From: Oscillospiraceae bacterium
GTDB taxonomy: Bacteria > Bacillota > Clostridia > Oscillospirales > Ruminococcaceae
DNA length: 64,000 nucleotides
Direction of reading: 5' to 3'
Assembly: GCA_018380115.1 (NCBI GenBank)
Contig: JAGZUF010000010.1
Location: forward strand, 20,830 to 84,829
The number at the start of each line of letters is the position of its first letter. Position 1 is the stretch's first letter. Positions 1-8,674 of this stretch are shown here, in pieces. The position numbers were made by a program, and so were the translations under genes. The notes beneath the pieces were generated by a model. The model did not search any database, was not told where the DNA came from, and was given only the letters and a program-made list of their open reading frames with translations.

Positions 1-1
1 T

Positions 2-580
2 CCTGAACAGGCCGTAAACTGGGCGCGCTACCGCGGGCTTATTTCAGCCGCCGGGCGCGAAGTCAGCGTTTTGAACCTGTTCGGCTACACGGGCGGGGCC
101 ACGCTGGCGTGCGCTGCTGCCGGGGCTAGGGTGTGCCATGTGGACGCGAGCAAGGGAATGGTGGCCTGGGCGCGCGAAAACGCCGCCGAAAGCGGCATGG
201 ACGGGCGGCCCATCCGCTGGATTGTGGATGACTGCGCCAAGTTTGTGGCACGGGAGCAGCGCCGCGGCACAAGATATGACGCAATTATCATGGACCCGCC
301 CAGCTATGGCCGCGGGCCGGGGGGCGAGGTGTGGAAGCTGGAGGATGCTATTGACGGCTTCATTGAGGCCTGCGCCGGTGTGCTGAGCGAAAAGCCCCTG
401 TTCGTGGCAGTGAACAGCTATACAACAGGCCTTGCGCCCAGCGTGATGGAGTACATGCTGCGCGAGCGGGTGGCCCGGCGCTTCGGCGGGCGCACCGAGT
501 GCGACGAGATAGGCCTGCCGGTAACGGCCACGGGCGGCGTGGTGCCCTGCGGTGCCACGGCATGGTGGCTGGCGCTGTGA
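2..580 (+). CDS. Class I SAM-dependent RNA methyltransferase, RlmI-like (5' truncated)
   Basis: This is the C-terminal 192 codons of a SAM-dependent methyltransferase; the reading frame is open to the window edge, so the start and any N-terminal PUA domain lie outside. NLFGYTGGATLA is the glycine-rich SAM-binding motif I, VDASKGMVAWARENA carries the acidic residue expected to hold the ribose, and IIMDPPSYGRG is motif IV with the DPPSY signature of the COG1092 family. Relatives methylate a cytosine in 23S rRNA (RlmI) or neighbouring RNA sites; the exact target cannot be told from this fragment. The next gene begins about 70 bases downstream. Confidence 0.8.
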   Translation, partial: PEQAVNWARYRGLISAAGREVSVLNLFGYTGGATLACAAAGARVCHVDASKGMVAWARENAAESGMDGRPIRWIVDDCAKFVAREQRRGTRYDAIIMDPPSYGRGPGGEVWKLEDAIDGFIEACAGVLSEKPLFVAVNSYTTGLAPSVMEYMLRERVARRFGGRTECDEIGLPVTATGGVVPCGATAWWLAL

Positions 581-648
581 GCCGCCGGGCTGAAAAAATG
601 GGAATTTAAAGGCGCGGCCCTTTGCCGCGCGGGATGGGAAGTATTTGC

Positions 649-1515
649 ATGCAGGGTATACAGCCGATGCTTTCAGTGCAGAACGTGACGTTCCGCTATG
701 ACGAGGGCGCAAGGCCCGCGCTGGACGGCATCTCTCTGGACATTCAAAAAGGGGAATATGTGGCCATTCTGGGTGCGAACGGGTGCGGCAAAAGCACTCT
801 GGCAAAGCACTTCAACGCCATATTGCTGCCCGAAAGCGGCAGCGTGCTGGTGGAGGGCATGCCCACCTCGGACGAGGAAAACCTTCTGGCGCTGCGCCAG
901 AGGGTGGGCATGGTGTTCCAGAACCCGGACAACCAGATAGTGGCCACCGTGGTGGAGGAGGACGTTGCCTTTGCCGCGGAAAACCTGGGCGTAGAGCCGG
1001 GCGAGATGCGCCGCCGCGTGGACGAGGCCATGCGCCTTGCGGGCATCTATGCCTATAAGGACAAAGCGCCGCACAAGCTTTCGGGCGGGCAGAAGCAGCG
1101 CGTCGCCATTGCGGGCGTGCTGGCCATGCAGCCTGCCTGCCTTGTGCTGGACGAGGCCACCGCCATGCTGGACCCCATCGGCCGCCAGCAGGTGCTGCGC
1201 ACCGTGCACAGCCTGAACAGGGAGAAGGGCATCACTGTGGTGCAGATTACTCATTACATGGAGGAGGCCGCCATGGCGGGCCGCGTAGTGGTGATGAGCG
1301 CCGGGCGCGTGGTGATGGACGGCACCCCGCGCGAGGTATTCACGCGGGCGGACGAGCTGCATGCCCTTCATCTGGATGTACCCCAGCCTGCCGAGCTGTG
1401 CCGTCTTCTTGACGGCGGGGGAATACACCTGCCGCCGGACATCATCGGCGTGGACGAGTGCGCGGCGGCGCTGTACCGCCTGCTGACAGGGAAGGAGGCG
1501 CCCGCCCATGCCTGA
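649..1515 (+). CDS. ecfA1: Energy-coupling factor transporter ATPase EcfA1
   Basis: One of two ATPase subunits of an ECF vitamin/metal uptake transporter; with EcfA2 and EcfT it forms the shared energizing module on the inner face of the membrane. The 288-residue product has Walker A GANGCGKST at about 42-50, ABC signature LSGGQKQRV near 144 and Walker B CLVLDEA near 164. Upstream in-frame starts exist at 622 (TTG) and 634 (ATG); 649 is preferred because a GGGAAG stretch lies about seven bases before it. It overlaps ecfA2 by eight bases, so the pair is translationally coupled. No substrate-binding S component is encoded nearby, which suggests a shared (group II) module. Confidence 0.92.
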   Translation: MQGIQPMLSVQNVTFRYDEGARPALDGISLDIQKGEYVAILGANGCGKSTLAKHFNAILLPESGSVLVEGMPTSDEENLLALRQRVGMVFQNPDNQIVATVVEEDVAFAAENLGVEPGEMRRRVDEAMRLAGIYAYKDKAPHKLSGGQKQRVAIAGVLAMQPACLVLDEATAMLDPIGRQQVLRTVHSLNREKGITVVQITHYMEEAAMAGRVVVMSAGRVVMDGTPREVFTRADELHALHLDVPQPAELCRLLDGGGIHLPPDIIGVDECAAALYRLLTGKEAPAHA

Positions 1516-2380
1516 CATTGTCCGTGTAGAGCATCTCAGCTATATCTACGGCCAGGGCATGCCCGACGCCACCGTGGCGCTGCACGACATCAGCTTTTCC
1601 ATTGAGCAGGGCAGCTTCGTGGGCGTCATCGGCTCTACCGGGTGCGGTAAAAGCACCCTTATCGGCCATTTCAACGGCATCAACAGGCCCTCGGAGGGCA
1701 AGGTGTATATCGGCGGCGAGGATATCTGGCAGGAGCCGAAGGACATCCGCCGCTTCCGCTTCATGGTAGGCCTTGTGTTCCAGTACCCGGAATACCAGCT
1801 GTTTGAAGAGACGGTGTATAAGGATATTGCCTTTGGCCCTGTGAATATGGGCCTCTCGGAGGAAGAAATAAACCGCCGTGTGCTGCGCGCGGCCAAATTC
1901 TGCGGGCTGGACGCCTCTGTGCTGACAAAGAGCCCGTTTGAGCTTTCGGGCGGGCAGAAGCGCCGCGTTGCCATTGCGGGCGTGCTTGCCATGGAGCCGA
2001 AGCTACTGGTACTGGACGAACCCGCCGCCGGGCTGGACCCGGAGGGCCGCGACACCATCCTCAGCCAGGTGAAGCAGTTTCACAAAGAGACGGGCACCAC
2101 CGTGGTGCTGGTGAGCCATTCCATGGAGGACATTGCCAAATATGCAGACAAGGTGCTGGTGCTGGACGCGGGGCGCATTGCCATGTACGACACCACCAGC
2201 GCTGTGTTTGCCCGCGCGGACGAGCTTTTGAAGCTGGGCCTCTCTGTGCCCGAGGTGACAAAGGTGTTTTTGCGCCTGCGCGAGTGGGGGCTTTGCGTGC
2301 CCGCAGATGTTTATACGGTGCCCTATGCCGCAAATATCCTGCGCGGCATGCTGGAAAAGGGGGGGGCGGGCACATGCTGA
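1508..2380 (+). CDS. ecfA2: Energy-coupling factor transporter ATPase EcfA2
   Basis: Second ATPase of the ECF module, 290 residues. Walker A GSTGCGKST is at 42-50, the signature is LSGGQKRRV and Walker B is LLVLDEPAAGLDP. It starts inside the 3' end of ecfA1 behind a strong AAGGAGG site, and its stop codon overlaps the ecfT start. The two paralogous ATPases in tandem, followed by ecfT, are the standard Firmicutes arrangement. Confidence 0.94.
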   Translation: MPDIVRVEHLSYIYGQGMPDATVALHDISFSIEQGSFVGVIGSTGCGKSTLIGHFNGINRPSEGKVYIGGEDIWQEPKDIRRFRFMVGLVFQYPEYQLFEETVYKDIAFGPVNMGLSEEEINRRVLRAAKFCGLDASVLTKSPFELSGGQKRRVAIAGVLAMEPKLLVLDEPAAGLDPEGRDTILSQVKQFHKETGTTVVLVSHSMEDIAKYADKVLVLDAGRIAMYDTTSAVFARADELLKLGLSVPEVTKVFLRLREWGLCVPADVYTVPYAANILRGMLEKGGAGTC

Positions 2381-3195
2381 GAGACATCACCATCGGCCAG
2401 CATTTCCCAGGCACATCACCGCTGCACCATATGGACCCGCGCGCCAAAATCGTACTGAGCATCGCATATATTGTAGTGCTGTTCATGGGCTCGAATGCGC
2501 TGGGTCTGGGGCTTTCCGTTGCATTTCTGCTGTTTCTGTACGGTGTGGCGCACATCCCGCTGAAGCTGGTGCTGAAAAGTCTGAAGCCCATTATTCCCAT
2601 CATCATTTTCACGGCAATTTTGAACGTGTGCTTCATGCCGGGCGCGGGCCAGCCGCTTGTGCACTGGGGCTTTCTGAAAATTTACCGCGAGGGTGTCTCC
2701 TACGCGGTGATGATTGTGGTGCGTATCATTTGCCTCATTGCGGGCACCAGCCTGCTCACCTACACCACCAGCCCCATTGTGCTGACGGACGCCATCGAGC
2801 GCCTTTTGCGCCCGCTGGCAAGGCTGCATCTGCCTGTGCACGAGCTTGCCATGATGATGACCATTGCCCTGCGCTTCATCCCGCTTTTGATAGAAGAGAC
2901 GGAGAAGATTATGAACGCACAGAAGGCGCGCGGCGCACAGCTCGATTCCGGCACCCTTGCCCAGCGTGTGAAGGCGCTGGTGCCGGTGCTGATACCGCTG
3001 TTCATCTCAGCCTTCCGCCGGGCGGACGAGCTGGCCACCGCCATGGAGTGCCGTTGCTACCACGGCGGCGAGGGGCGCACGCGGCTGAAAACGCTGCGCC
3101 TCACGGGAAAGGACTGGCTGCTCAGCGCCGTGTGTGTGGCCGTACTGTGCTGCATTGCGTGCAGCGGCATGCTGTGGGCGCGGCTTTGGAGCTGA
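2374..3195 (+). CDS. ecfT: ECF transporter transmembrane subunit EcfT
   Basis: Integral membrane coupling protein of the ECF transporter, 273 residues, linking the EcfA1/A2 ATPases to exchangeable substrate-binding subunits. The start at 2374 overlaps the ecfA2 stop in ATGCTGA; the frame is open further upstream but that part overlaps ecfA2. Several hydrophobic segments cover roughly residues 25-75 and 85-130, and the soluble coupling region contains the Ala-Arg-Gly motif (KARGAQ), followed by a C-terminal hydrophobic segment. truA follows after 27 bases. Confidence 0.93.
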   Translation: MLRDITIGQHFPGTSPLHHMDPRAKIVLSIAYIVVLFMGSNALGLGLSVAFLLFLYGVAHIPLKLVLKSLKPIIPIIIFTAILNVCFMPGAGQPLVHWGFLKIYREGVSYAVMIVVRIICLIAGTSLLTYTTSPIVLTDAIERLLRPLARLHLPVHELAMMMTIALRFIPLLIEETEKIMNAQKARGAQLDSGTLAQRVKALVPVLIPLFISAFRRADELATAMECRCYHGGEGRTRLKTLRLTGKDWLLSAVCVAVLCCIACSGMLWARLWS

Positions 3196-3222
3196 TACGA
3201 TGAGCAAAAGGAGGGCCATGGC

Positions 3223-3960
3223 ATGCAGATGCTGCTGACGCTGCGCTTTGACGGCACGGCCTACCACGGCTTTCAGGTGCAGAAAAACGCATTGAGCGTG
3301 TGCGAGGCTTTGCAGGACGGCATGCAGGCGCTGTACGGCACGCGCCCGCCGGTGAAGGGCTGCTCGCGCACGGACGCGGGCGTGCACGCGCTGGAATACT
3401 GCGTGAGCTATATGCCGCCGAAGGCCATCCCGCCGCAAAAGCTGCCGCTTTCGCTGAACCGCTTTCTGCCGGGGGACATCCGTGTGCTGGCCGCACGCGA
3501 GGTGCCGGACGGCTTCCACGCGCGCTACAGCGCGCAGAGCAAGGAATATCTCTACCGCATCTGGAACAGCCCTGTGGACGACCCCTTCGAGGCAAAATAC
3601 CACTGGCGCATCTCGCAGCCGCTGGACGAGGCGGCCATGGCGCGTGCAGCGGCGTACGCAGTGGGCACGCATGACTTTGCCGCCTTCATGAGCGCTGGCA
3701 GCAAAATAACCGACACCGTGCGCACTGTGCACTTTTTCCGCGTGCGGCGCGAGGGCAGGGCTATTGTGCTGCATATCTGCGCGGACGGGTACTTATATAA
3801 TATGGTGCGCATCCTCGCGGGCACGCTGGTAGAGGCCGGGGCCGGGCGCATGCCGCCCGAGGGGCTGCGCACGGCGCTGCAAAGCGGGCGGCGCGCGCTG
3901 GCGGGCGACACCGCCCCGGCGAAGGGCCTGTTTTTATACCGCGTGAATTACGGCGGCTGA
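3223..3960 (+). CDS. truA: tRNA pseudouridine(38-40) synthase TruA
   Basis: Converts uridines 38-40 of the anticodon stem-loop of many tRNAs to pseudouridine. The 245-residue length is normal for the family. The catalytic aspartate sits in GCSRTDAGVHA (Asp51), and the N-terminal LRFDGTAYHGFQ is diagnostic. It starts at an ATG after AAAAGGAGG. Firmicutes commonly place truA right after ecfT, often followed by rplM-rpsI; those two ribosomal genes are absent here and a DUF5711 gene follows instead. Confidence 0.95.
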   Translation: MQMLLTLRFDGTAYHGFQVQKNALSVCEALQDGMQALYGTRPPVKGCSRTDAGVHALEYCVSYMPPKAIPPQKLPLSLNRFLPGDIRVLAAREVPDGFHARYSAQSKEYLYRIWNSPVDDPFEAKYHWRISQPLDEAAMARAAAYAVGTHDFAAFMSAGSKITDTVRTVHFFRVRREGRAIVLHICADGYLYNMVRILAGTLVEAGAGRMPPEGLRTALQSGRRALAGDTAPAKGLFLYRVNYGG

Positions 3961-4008
3961 TGCCGCGAAAAAAGGCCGCTTGGCGGCCGAAGGAAAGGGG
4001 GCGCGCGC

Positions 4009-5343
4009 ATGCCGCCTGTAGACGGGGGCCCTTTTGGCCCGCAGGAACCGCAGGAGCCATACCGCCCACAGGGCGCAGCGCGGCGCGGCGCAAAGCGCCA
4101 GCGCGTGCAAAGCGACATGCCGCGCCTTGCGCAGATACGCCACAAAAAGCGCATGCGCCGTTTGCGGTGGCTGTGCGTGTGCGTGGTGTTTCTGGCCGCT
4201 GTGCTGGCCTATTTTACAGGGCTGTACGGCGCCTCGGCCAGCGTGCTGGGCGATAAGTTCGACACACTGCGCGCTTTGTTCAGTGAAGGGCAGGAGTTCC
4301 CCTTTGCCGTGCGCGCGCAGGGCCTGCAGAATGCCCAGCCGCTGGGCGGCGGCTTTGCCATGCTGACGGACAACGAGCTCTCCATCTATGCTGCCAACGG
4401 CGCTTTGCTGCGCACAGTGCCGCATTCCTATGCGCGCCCGGCCATGGCGGCGGGCAGCACGCGCCTGTGCCTGTACCACCGCGGCGGCACCAGCCTTTCG
4501 GTAGAAAGCCGCAGCCGCACTCTGTGGGAGTATTCCGCGCAAAGCGCCATCGAGCTGTGCGCCATGAGCCCCGGCGGCACGCTGGCCATCGCCCAGCGCG
4601 GGCAGGTGAGCGTGTATACGCCCATGTTTGAAGAGATATTCACGTTTTACACCTCTGAGCATGTCACGGCCATGGCCTTTGCCGGCGATAATAAGCATTT
4701 CGCCGTGGGCTGCCCCGGCAGCGAGAACGGCGCGCTTTCGGGCAGGGTGTACCTGTTCACCACAGACCCCGGCGCCGAGGCCGACGCGGATGCCGTGCTG
4801 GAAAACCCGGACGGCATGCCGCTGAAAATATTCTACCCCTCGGCAAGCCGTGTGGTAGTGGTATATGACAATTACATGGCCCTGTATGACGCGCAGGAGG
4901 GCAGCGAGCTGGCGCGCTTTGATTATGGCGGCCTGCCGGTGCAAAGCGCCTCTATGGGCAGCAGCGGAAACATTGCGCTTTTGTTCGGCGACGGCGAGCA
5001 CTCGGCGCAGACACGCGTAGTGCTGTTTGACAGCGGGCTGAACGTCACGGGCCAAGCGTCGGTGGGCGCGCGTACGTTCAGTGTCACTGCCGGCCGCCGG
5101 GAGGCCTATGTGCTGGCTGCGGGCGGCGTGTACTGCTACGGCCCGGACGGCACGCTGTGGGGCACCCGGCAGACAGAGAACCGCCCCCTTGCCGTGGTGG
5201 CAGCCAAAAAGACGGTGCTTCTCACGGCGGCCAGCGCAAGCGAGCTTCAATTTGCCGCCCCGCAGGAAAGCGGTGCGGCGGGCGGCGGGCAGGCCGCGTC
5301 CTCCAGCGCGCCGCCCGCTTCGGCGCACAGCGAAAGCGGCTGA
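4009..5343 (+). CDS. DUF5711-family membrane-anchored protein
   Basis: A 444-residue protein with a basic, proline-rich cytoplasmic head, one membrane segment at about 53-73, and a large outside domain made of repeated short beta-strand units (for example LSIYAANG, VSVYTPM, MALYDAQ), which suggests a beta-propeller-like fold. The last 30 residues are Ala/Ser/Gly-rich. This matches the DUF5711 family seen in Clostridia; its function is not known. It starts 48 bases after truA behind GGAAAGGGGG and precedes cvpA by about 50 bases, so it is probably cotranscribed with both. Confidence 0.7.
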   Translation: MPPVDGGPFGPQEPQEPYRPQGAARRGAKRQRVQSDMPRLAQIRHKKRMRRLRWLCVCVVFLAAVLAYFTGLYGASASVLGDKFDTLRALFSEGQEFPFAVRAQGLQNAQPLGGGFAMLTDNELSIYAANGALLRTVPHSYARPAMAAGSTRLCLYHRGGTSLSVESRSRTLWEYSAQSAIELCAMSPGGTLAIAQRGQVSVYTPMFEEIFTFYTSEHVTAMAFAGDNKHFAVGCPGSENGALSGRVYLFTTDPGAEADADAVLENPDGMPLKIFYPSASRVVVVYDNYMALYDAQEGSELARFDYGGLPVQSASMGSSGNIALLFGDGEHSAQTRVVLFDSGLNVTGQASVGARTFSVTAGRREAYVLAAGGVYCYGPDGTLWGTRQTENRPLAVVAAKKTVLLTAASASELQFAAPQESGAAGGGQAASSSAPPASAHSESG

Positions 5344-5394
5344 GCCGCGCAGCGCGTGCGCCCTGCAAAAAGTTTTGGAAAGGGACAGGATATT

Positions 5395-6078
5395 ATGGAA
5401 TTTTCACCAGCCATTCTTCTTGACGTTGCCCTGGTGGGCGTTGTGGTGTTCACTGTGGCATACTATATGCGCCGGGGCTTTCTGGCCGGGCTGCTGGGCC
5501 TTGTGGGCAACCTTGCCTCGCTGGCGCTGGCGTGGTTTTTATCCGGCAGGGTGTCGCCCACCCTGTTTGAAAATTTCTTCAAATCCGGCCTGATAGACCA
5601 GACGGCCCGGCTTATTTCCGAGCAGGGGGCCGCCGGGGTGCAGGCCATATTGGATAAGTTCTCTGCATTTCTGCCCGCCTCCCTGCTGGAGAGCATCACT
5701 CAGCAGGCGGACAGCATTTTCAATTCCGGTGCGCCAGATATGGCGCTTGCCATTGTGGAGAACGTGGTGGCGCCGCTGGTGATGCCGCTGATTGGCGTGG
5801 TGGTGTTCTTTGCGGTGTTCGTGCTGGGGCGCGTGGTAATCTCGCTTCTGGCGGCTATTTTCTCAAATGTGAACCGCGTGCCGCTGGTGGGCAGCGTGAA
5901 CAGGGGCCTTGGCGCCGTCATCGGCCTTGTGGCGGGGCTTATCAACGCGCTGATGGTGCTGTGCATTATCTGGGCGGTGGTTGTCATCACCGGCGGCAGT
6001 CTGCCCGGCCTGAACGACCAGGCGCTTGCCGGCAGCCGCCTGTATACGTTTTTCTCGGCATATAATCCGTTCTCCTGA
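5395..6078 (+). CDS. CvpA family membrane protein
   Basis: A 227-residue integral membrane protein of the CvpA (colicin V production) family. Hydrophobic segments lie at about 8-24, 28-48, 118-150 and 175-205, and the N-terminal pattern with MRRGFLAGLLGLVG is typical. CvpA proteins are linked to envelope integrity, but their molecular role is unclear. The ATG at 5395 is chosen because GAAAGGGACAGG lies upstream and residues before it in the open frame look non-genuine. Confidence 0.75.
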   Translation: MEFSPAILLDVALVGVVVFTVAYYMRRGFLAGLLGLVGNLASLALAWFLSGRVSPTLFENFFKSGLIDQTARLISEQGAAGVQAILDKFSAFLPASLLESITQQADSIFNSGAPDMALAIVENVVAPLVMPLIGVVVFFAVFVLGRVVISLLAAIFSNVNRVPLVGSVNRGLGAVIGLVAGLINALMVLCIIWAVVVITGGSLPGLNDQALAGSRLYTFFSAYNPFS

Positions 6079-6159
6079 AGGCACCGCGCGCAGGCAGCGG
6101 CTTTTGAATATGCCAATATTGTGATGGCCCTATTTCGGGCCGGAAAGGAACCCTGAGGA

Positions 6160-8493
6160 ATGCTTTGTAACAAATGTCAAAAACGCCCGGCCATCGTGTT
6201 CGTGCAGCGCATGGAGAACGGCGAAATGAAAAATGAAGGCTACTGCCTTTCCTGCGCGCGCGAGCTTGGCATCAAGCCGCTGGACGATATCATGAAGCAG
6301 TTCGGCATCTCCGGTGAAGATTTGGAGGCCATGGAGGACCGCTTTGCCGGCATGATGGAAAATGGCGACATGGACCCTTCTGAAATGATGCAGAACATGA
6401 TGGGTATGGGCGCCGCCGACGGCCAGGATGCCGGCCAGGACGAAGAAGAGGAGAGCCCGGACGGCGACGGCAGCGGGGAAGAGCGCTTTGTGCCGGGCGG
6501 CGCGGGCACCTTCCCGCTGGGGATATTTGCCTCCCGCAAAAAAGAGGACGGCGAGAAGAAAGACCCGCGCGCGAAGGAAAAGGGCAAAAAACGCAAATTT
6601 CTGGATAATTACTGCGAGAACCTCACACAGAAGGCGCGTGACGGCAGGCTGGACGCCATTATCGGGCGCGACAGGGAGATATACCGCACCATCCAGATAC
6701 TCTCGCGCCGCCAGAAAAACAACCCCTGCCTTATCGGCGAGGCGGGTGTGGGCAAAACGGCCATTGCCGAGGGCATTGCGCTGCGCATCGCCGCGGGCGA
6801 GGTGCCTGCCGGCCTGAAAGATAAGGAGATATATCTGCTGGACCTCACCAGCCTTGTGGCAGGCACGCAGTTCCGCGGCCAGTTCGAAAGCCGCGTGAAG
6901 GGGCTGATCGGCGAGGTGAAGGCCGCGGGCAACGTCATCCTGTTCATTGACGAGATCCACAACATCACCGGCGCGGGCGATTCCGAGGGCGCCATGAACG
7001 CGGCCAACATCCTGAAGCCCGCCCTCTCCCGCGGCGAGATACAGGTGATAGGCGCCACCACCTTTGCCGAGTACCGCAAATATATCGAAAAGGACCAGGC
7101 GCTGGAGCGCCGCTTCCAGCCCGTGAAGGTGGAGGAGCCCTCGCTGGACGACACGGTGAACGTGCTGTGCGGCGTGAAGAGCTATTACGAGGCGCATCAC
7201 CATGTGAAGGTGCCGCAGGCCATTGTACGCGCCTGCGTAGAGCTTTCCGAGCGCTATATCACAGACCGCTTTTTGCCGGACAAGGCCATCGACCTTTTGG
7301 ACGAGGCCTGCGCCTGCTGCAGCCTGCGCCACGCGGAGATTACCGAATGGGCGGACGGCGAAAAGCGGCTGGCTGCCCTGAGGGCGGAAAAGGAGGAGGC
7401 GGAAAACGGCAAGGAGGGCCCGGATTATGAGGCGGTGGCCCGCCTGAACTATGAGATAGAGGCCTTGGAAAAGGATGTGGCCGGAAAGCGCGAAGCCGTG
7501 GAAAAAATAGAAGTCACCATGGACGATGTGGCCCGCGTGATAGAGCTTTGGACAGGCATCCCCGCGGCCAAGGTGCGCGAGACGGAGTATTCGAAGCTGG
7601 CGCATTTGGAGGAGGCCCTGAACAGCAAAATTATCGGCCAGCGCGAGGCCGTGCACCTTGTGGCCTCGGCTGTAAAGCGCAGCCGCGCCGACATTGCGGC
7701 GCGCCGCCGCCCGGCAAGCTTCATCTTTGTGGGGCCTACGGGTGTGGGCAAGACAGAGCTTGTAAAGCAGCTTGCGCTGCAGCTGTTCGACACGGTGGAC
7801 CCGCTTATCCGCCTGGATATGTCCGAATTTATGGAAAAGCACGCCGTGTCGCGCCTTATCGGCTCGCCGCCGGGCTATGTGGGCTATGATGAGGCCGGGC
7901 AGCTCACCGAAAAGGTGCGCCGCCGCCCGTACAGCGTAGTGCTGTTCGACGAGATAGAAAAGGCCCACCCGGACGTGATGAACATTTTGCTGCAGATACT
8001 GGACGAGGGCAAGCTGAACGATGCGCAGGGCCGCACGGTGAATTTTGAGAACACCGTCATCTGCATGACGTCAAACGCGGGCTCGTCCGACAAGGTGGGC
8101 GAGACGGGCTTTGGCAAGACGCAGGCCGAAATGAGCCGCAACAAGGCGATGAAGGCCCTTTCCGATTTCCTGCGCCCGGAGTTTCTCAGCCGTGTGGATG
8201 AGGTTGTGGTGTTCAGCCCCCTTGGCGAACAGGAGCTGCGGCAGATAGCCGCGCTGATGCTGGGCGAATACAAGGCGCCGCTGGGCGAAAAGGGCATCGG
8301 CCTTTCGTGGACGGACGGCGCGCTGGCCCTGCTGTGCGAAAAGGCAAAGGGCGGCAGGTTTGGCGCGCGCGATTTGCGCCGCGTCATCCGCAAGGAGGTA
8401 GAGGACCCTTTGAGCGAGATGCTCATTTCCGGCAGGGCGCTTGCCAGCGTGCAGGTGGACGCACAGGACGGCGCCATTGTGCTGCGCGTGTAA
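6160..8493 (+). CDS. ClpE-like ATP-dependent Clp protease ATP-binding subunit
   Basis: AAA+ unfoldase of 777 residues that would feed substrates to ClpP. An N-terminal four-cysteine zinc finger (Cys3, Cys6, Cys29, Cys32) replaces the usual Clp N-domain, which is the ClpE arrangement. D1 has Walker A GEAGVGKTA near 193 and Walker B LFIDEIHN near 261. A UVR-like helical stretch (YEAVARLNYEIEALEKDV) lies between the ATPase domains, and D2 has Walker A GPTGVGKTE near 525. A TGF tripeptide in the D2 loop is a plausible ClpP-docking site. No CtsR site is evident upstream. Transcription probably ends at the palindromic terminator 48 bases downstream. Confidence 0.85.
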   Translation: MLCNKCQKRPAIVFVQRMENGEMKNEGYCLSCARELGIKPLDDIMKQFGISGEDLEAMEDRFAGMMENGDMDPSEMMQNMMGMGAADGQDAGQDEEEESPDGDGSGEERFVPGGAGTFPLGIFASRKKEDGEKKDPRAKEKGKKRKFLDNYCENLTQKARDGRLDAIIGRDREIYRTIQILSRRQKNNPCLIGEAGVGKTAIAEGIALRIAAGEVPAGLKDKEIYLLDLTSLVAGTQFRGQFESRVKGLIGEVKAAGNVILFIDEIHNITGAGDSEGAMNAANILKPALSRGEIQVIGATTFAEYRKYIEKDQALERRFQPVKVEEPSLDDTVNVLCGVKSYYEAHHHVKVPQAIVRACVELSERYITDRFLPDKAIDLLDEACACCSLRHAEITEWADGEKRLAALRAEKEEAENGKEGPDYEAVARLNYEIEALEKDVAGKREAVEKIEVTMDDVARVIELWTGIPAAKVRETEYSKLAHLEEALNSKIIGQREAVHLVASAVKRSRADIAARRRPASFIFVGPTGVGKTELVKQLALQLFDTVDPLIRLDMSEFMEKHAVSRLIGSPPGYVGYDEAGQLTEKVRRRPYSVVLFDEIEKAHPDVMNILLQILDEGKLNDAQGRTVNFENTVICMTSNAGSSDKVGETGFGKTQAEMSRNKAMKALSDFLRPEFLSRVDEVVVFSPLGEQELRQIAALMLGEYKAPLGEKGIGLSWTDGALALLCEKAKGGRFGARDLRRVIRKEVEDPLSEMLISGRALASVQVDAQDGAIVLRV

Positions 8494-8540
8494 AGCGGGG
8501 CGGCACCTCTGCGGCATTGGAAATAAGGCATGGAAGTAAG

Positions 8541-8584
8541 CAAAACTCCCCCGCGGCCATCTAGATGGCCGCGGGGGAGTTTTG
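8541..8584. terminator. 44-nt perfect palindrome, bidirectional terminator
   Basis: A perfect inverted repeat of 20 bp per arm around a CTAG centre, beginning CAAAACTCCCCCGCGGCC. It is A-rich at one edge and T-rich at the other, so it can terminate in both directions. It lies between the converging clpE-like gene and the minus-strand membrane protein gene. Confidence 0.9.
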
Positions 8585-8674
8585 CAGTCTGGGCCCCCGG
8601 CCGTGCCGGGGAATTGAAAAAGCTTTGACGGTGCGTAGAAAATAAAAACGCCTTTTCGCGCACATGAACGGGCT

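Noticed and set aside
611..632. GCGCGGC/GCCGCGC hairpin after the first methyltransferase as a terminator
   Set aside because: It has no T-tract and lies only about 16 bases before ecfA1.
40..805. Minus-strand frame across the methyltransferase and ecfA1 junction
   Set aside because: It is antisense to two genes with clear motifs and has no family features.
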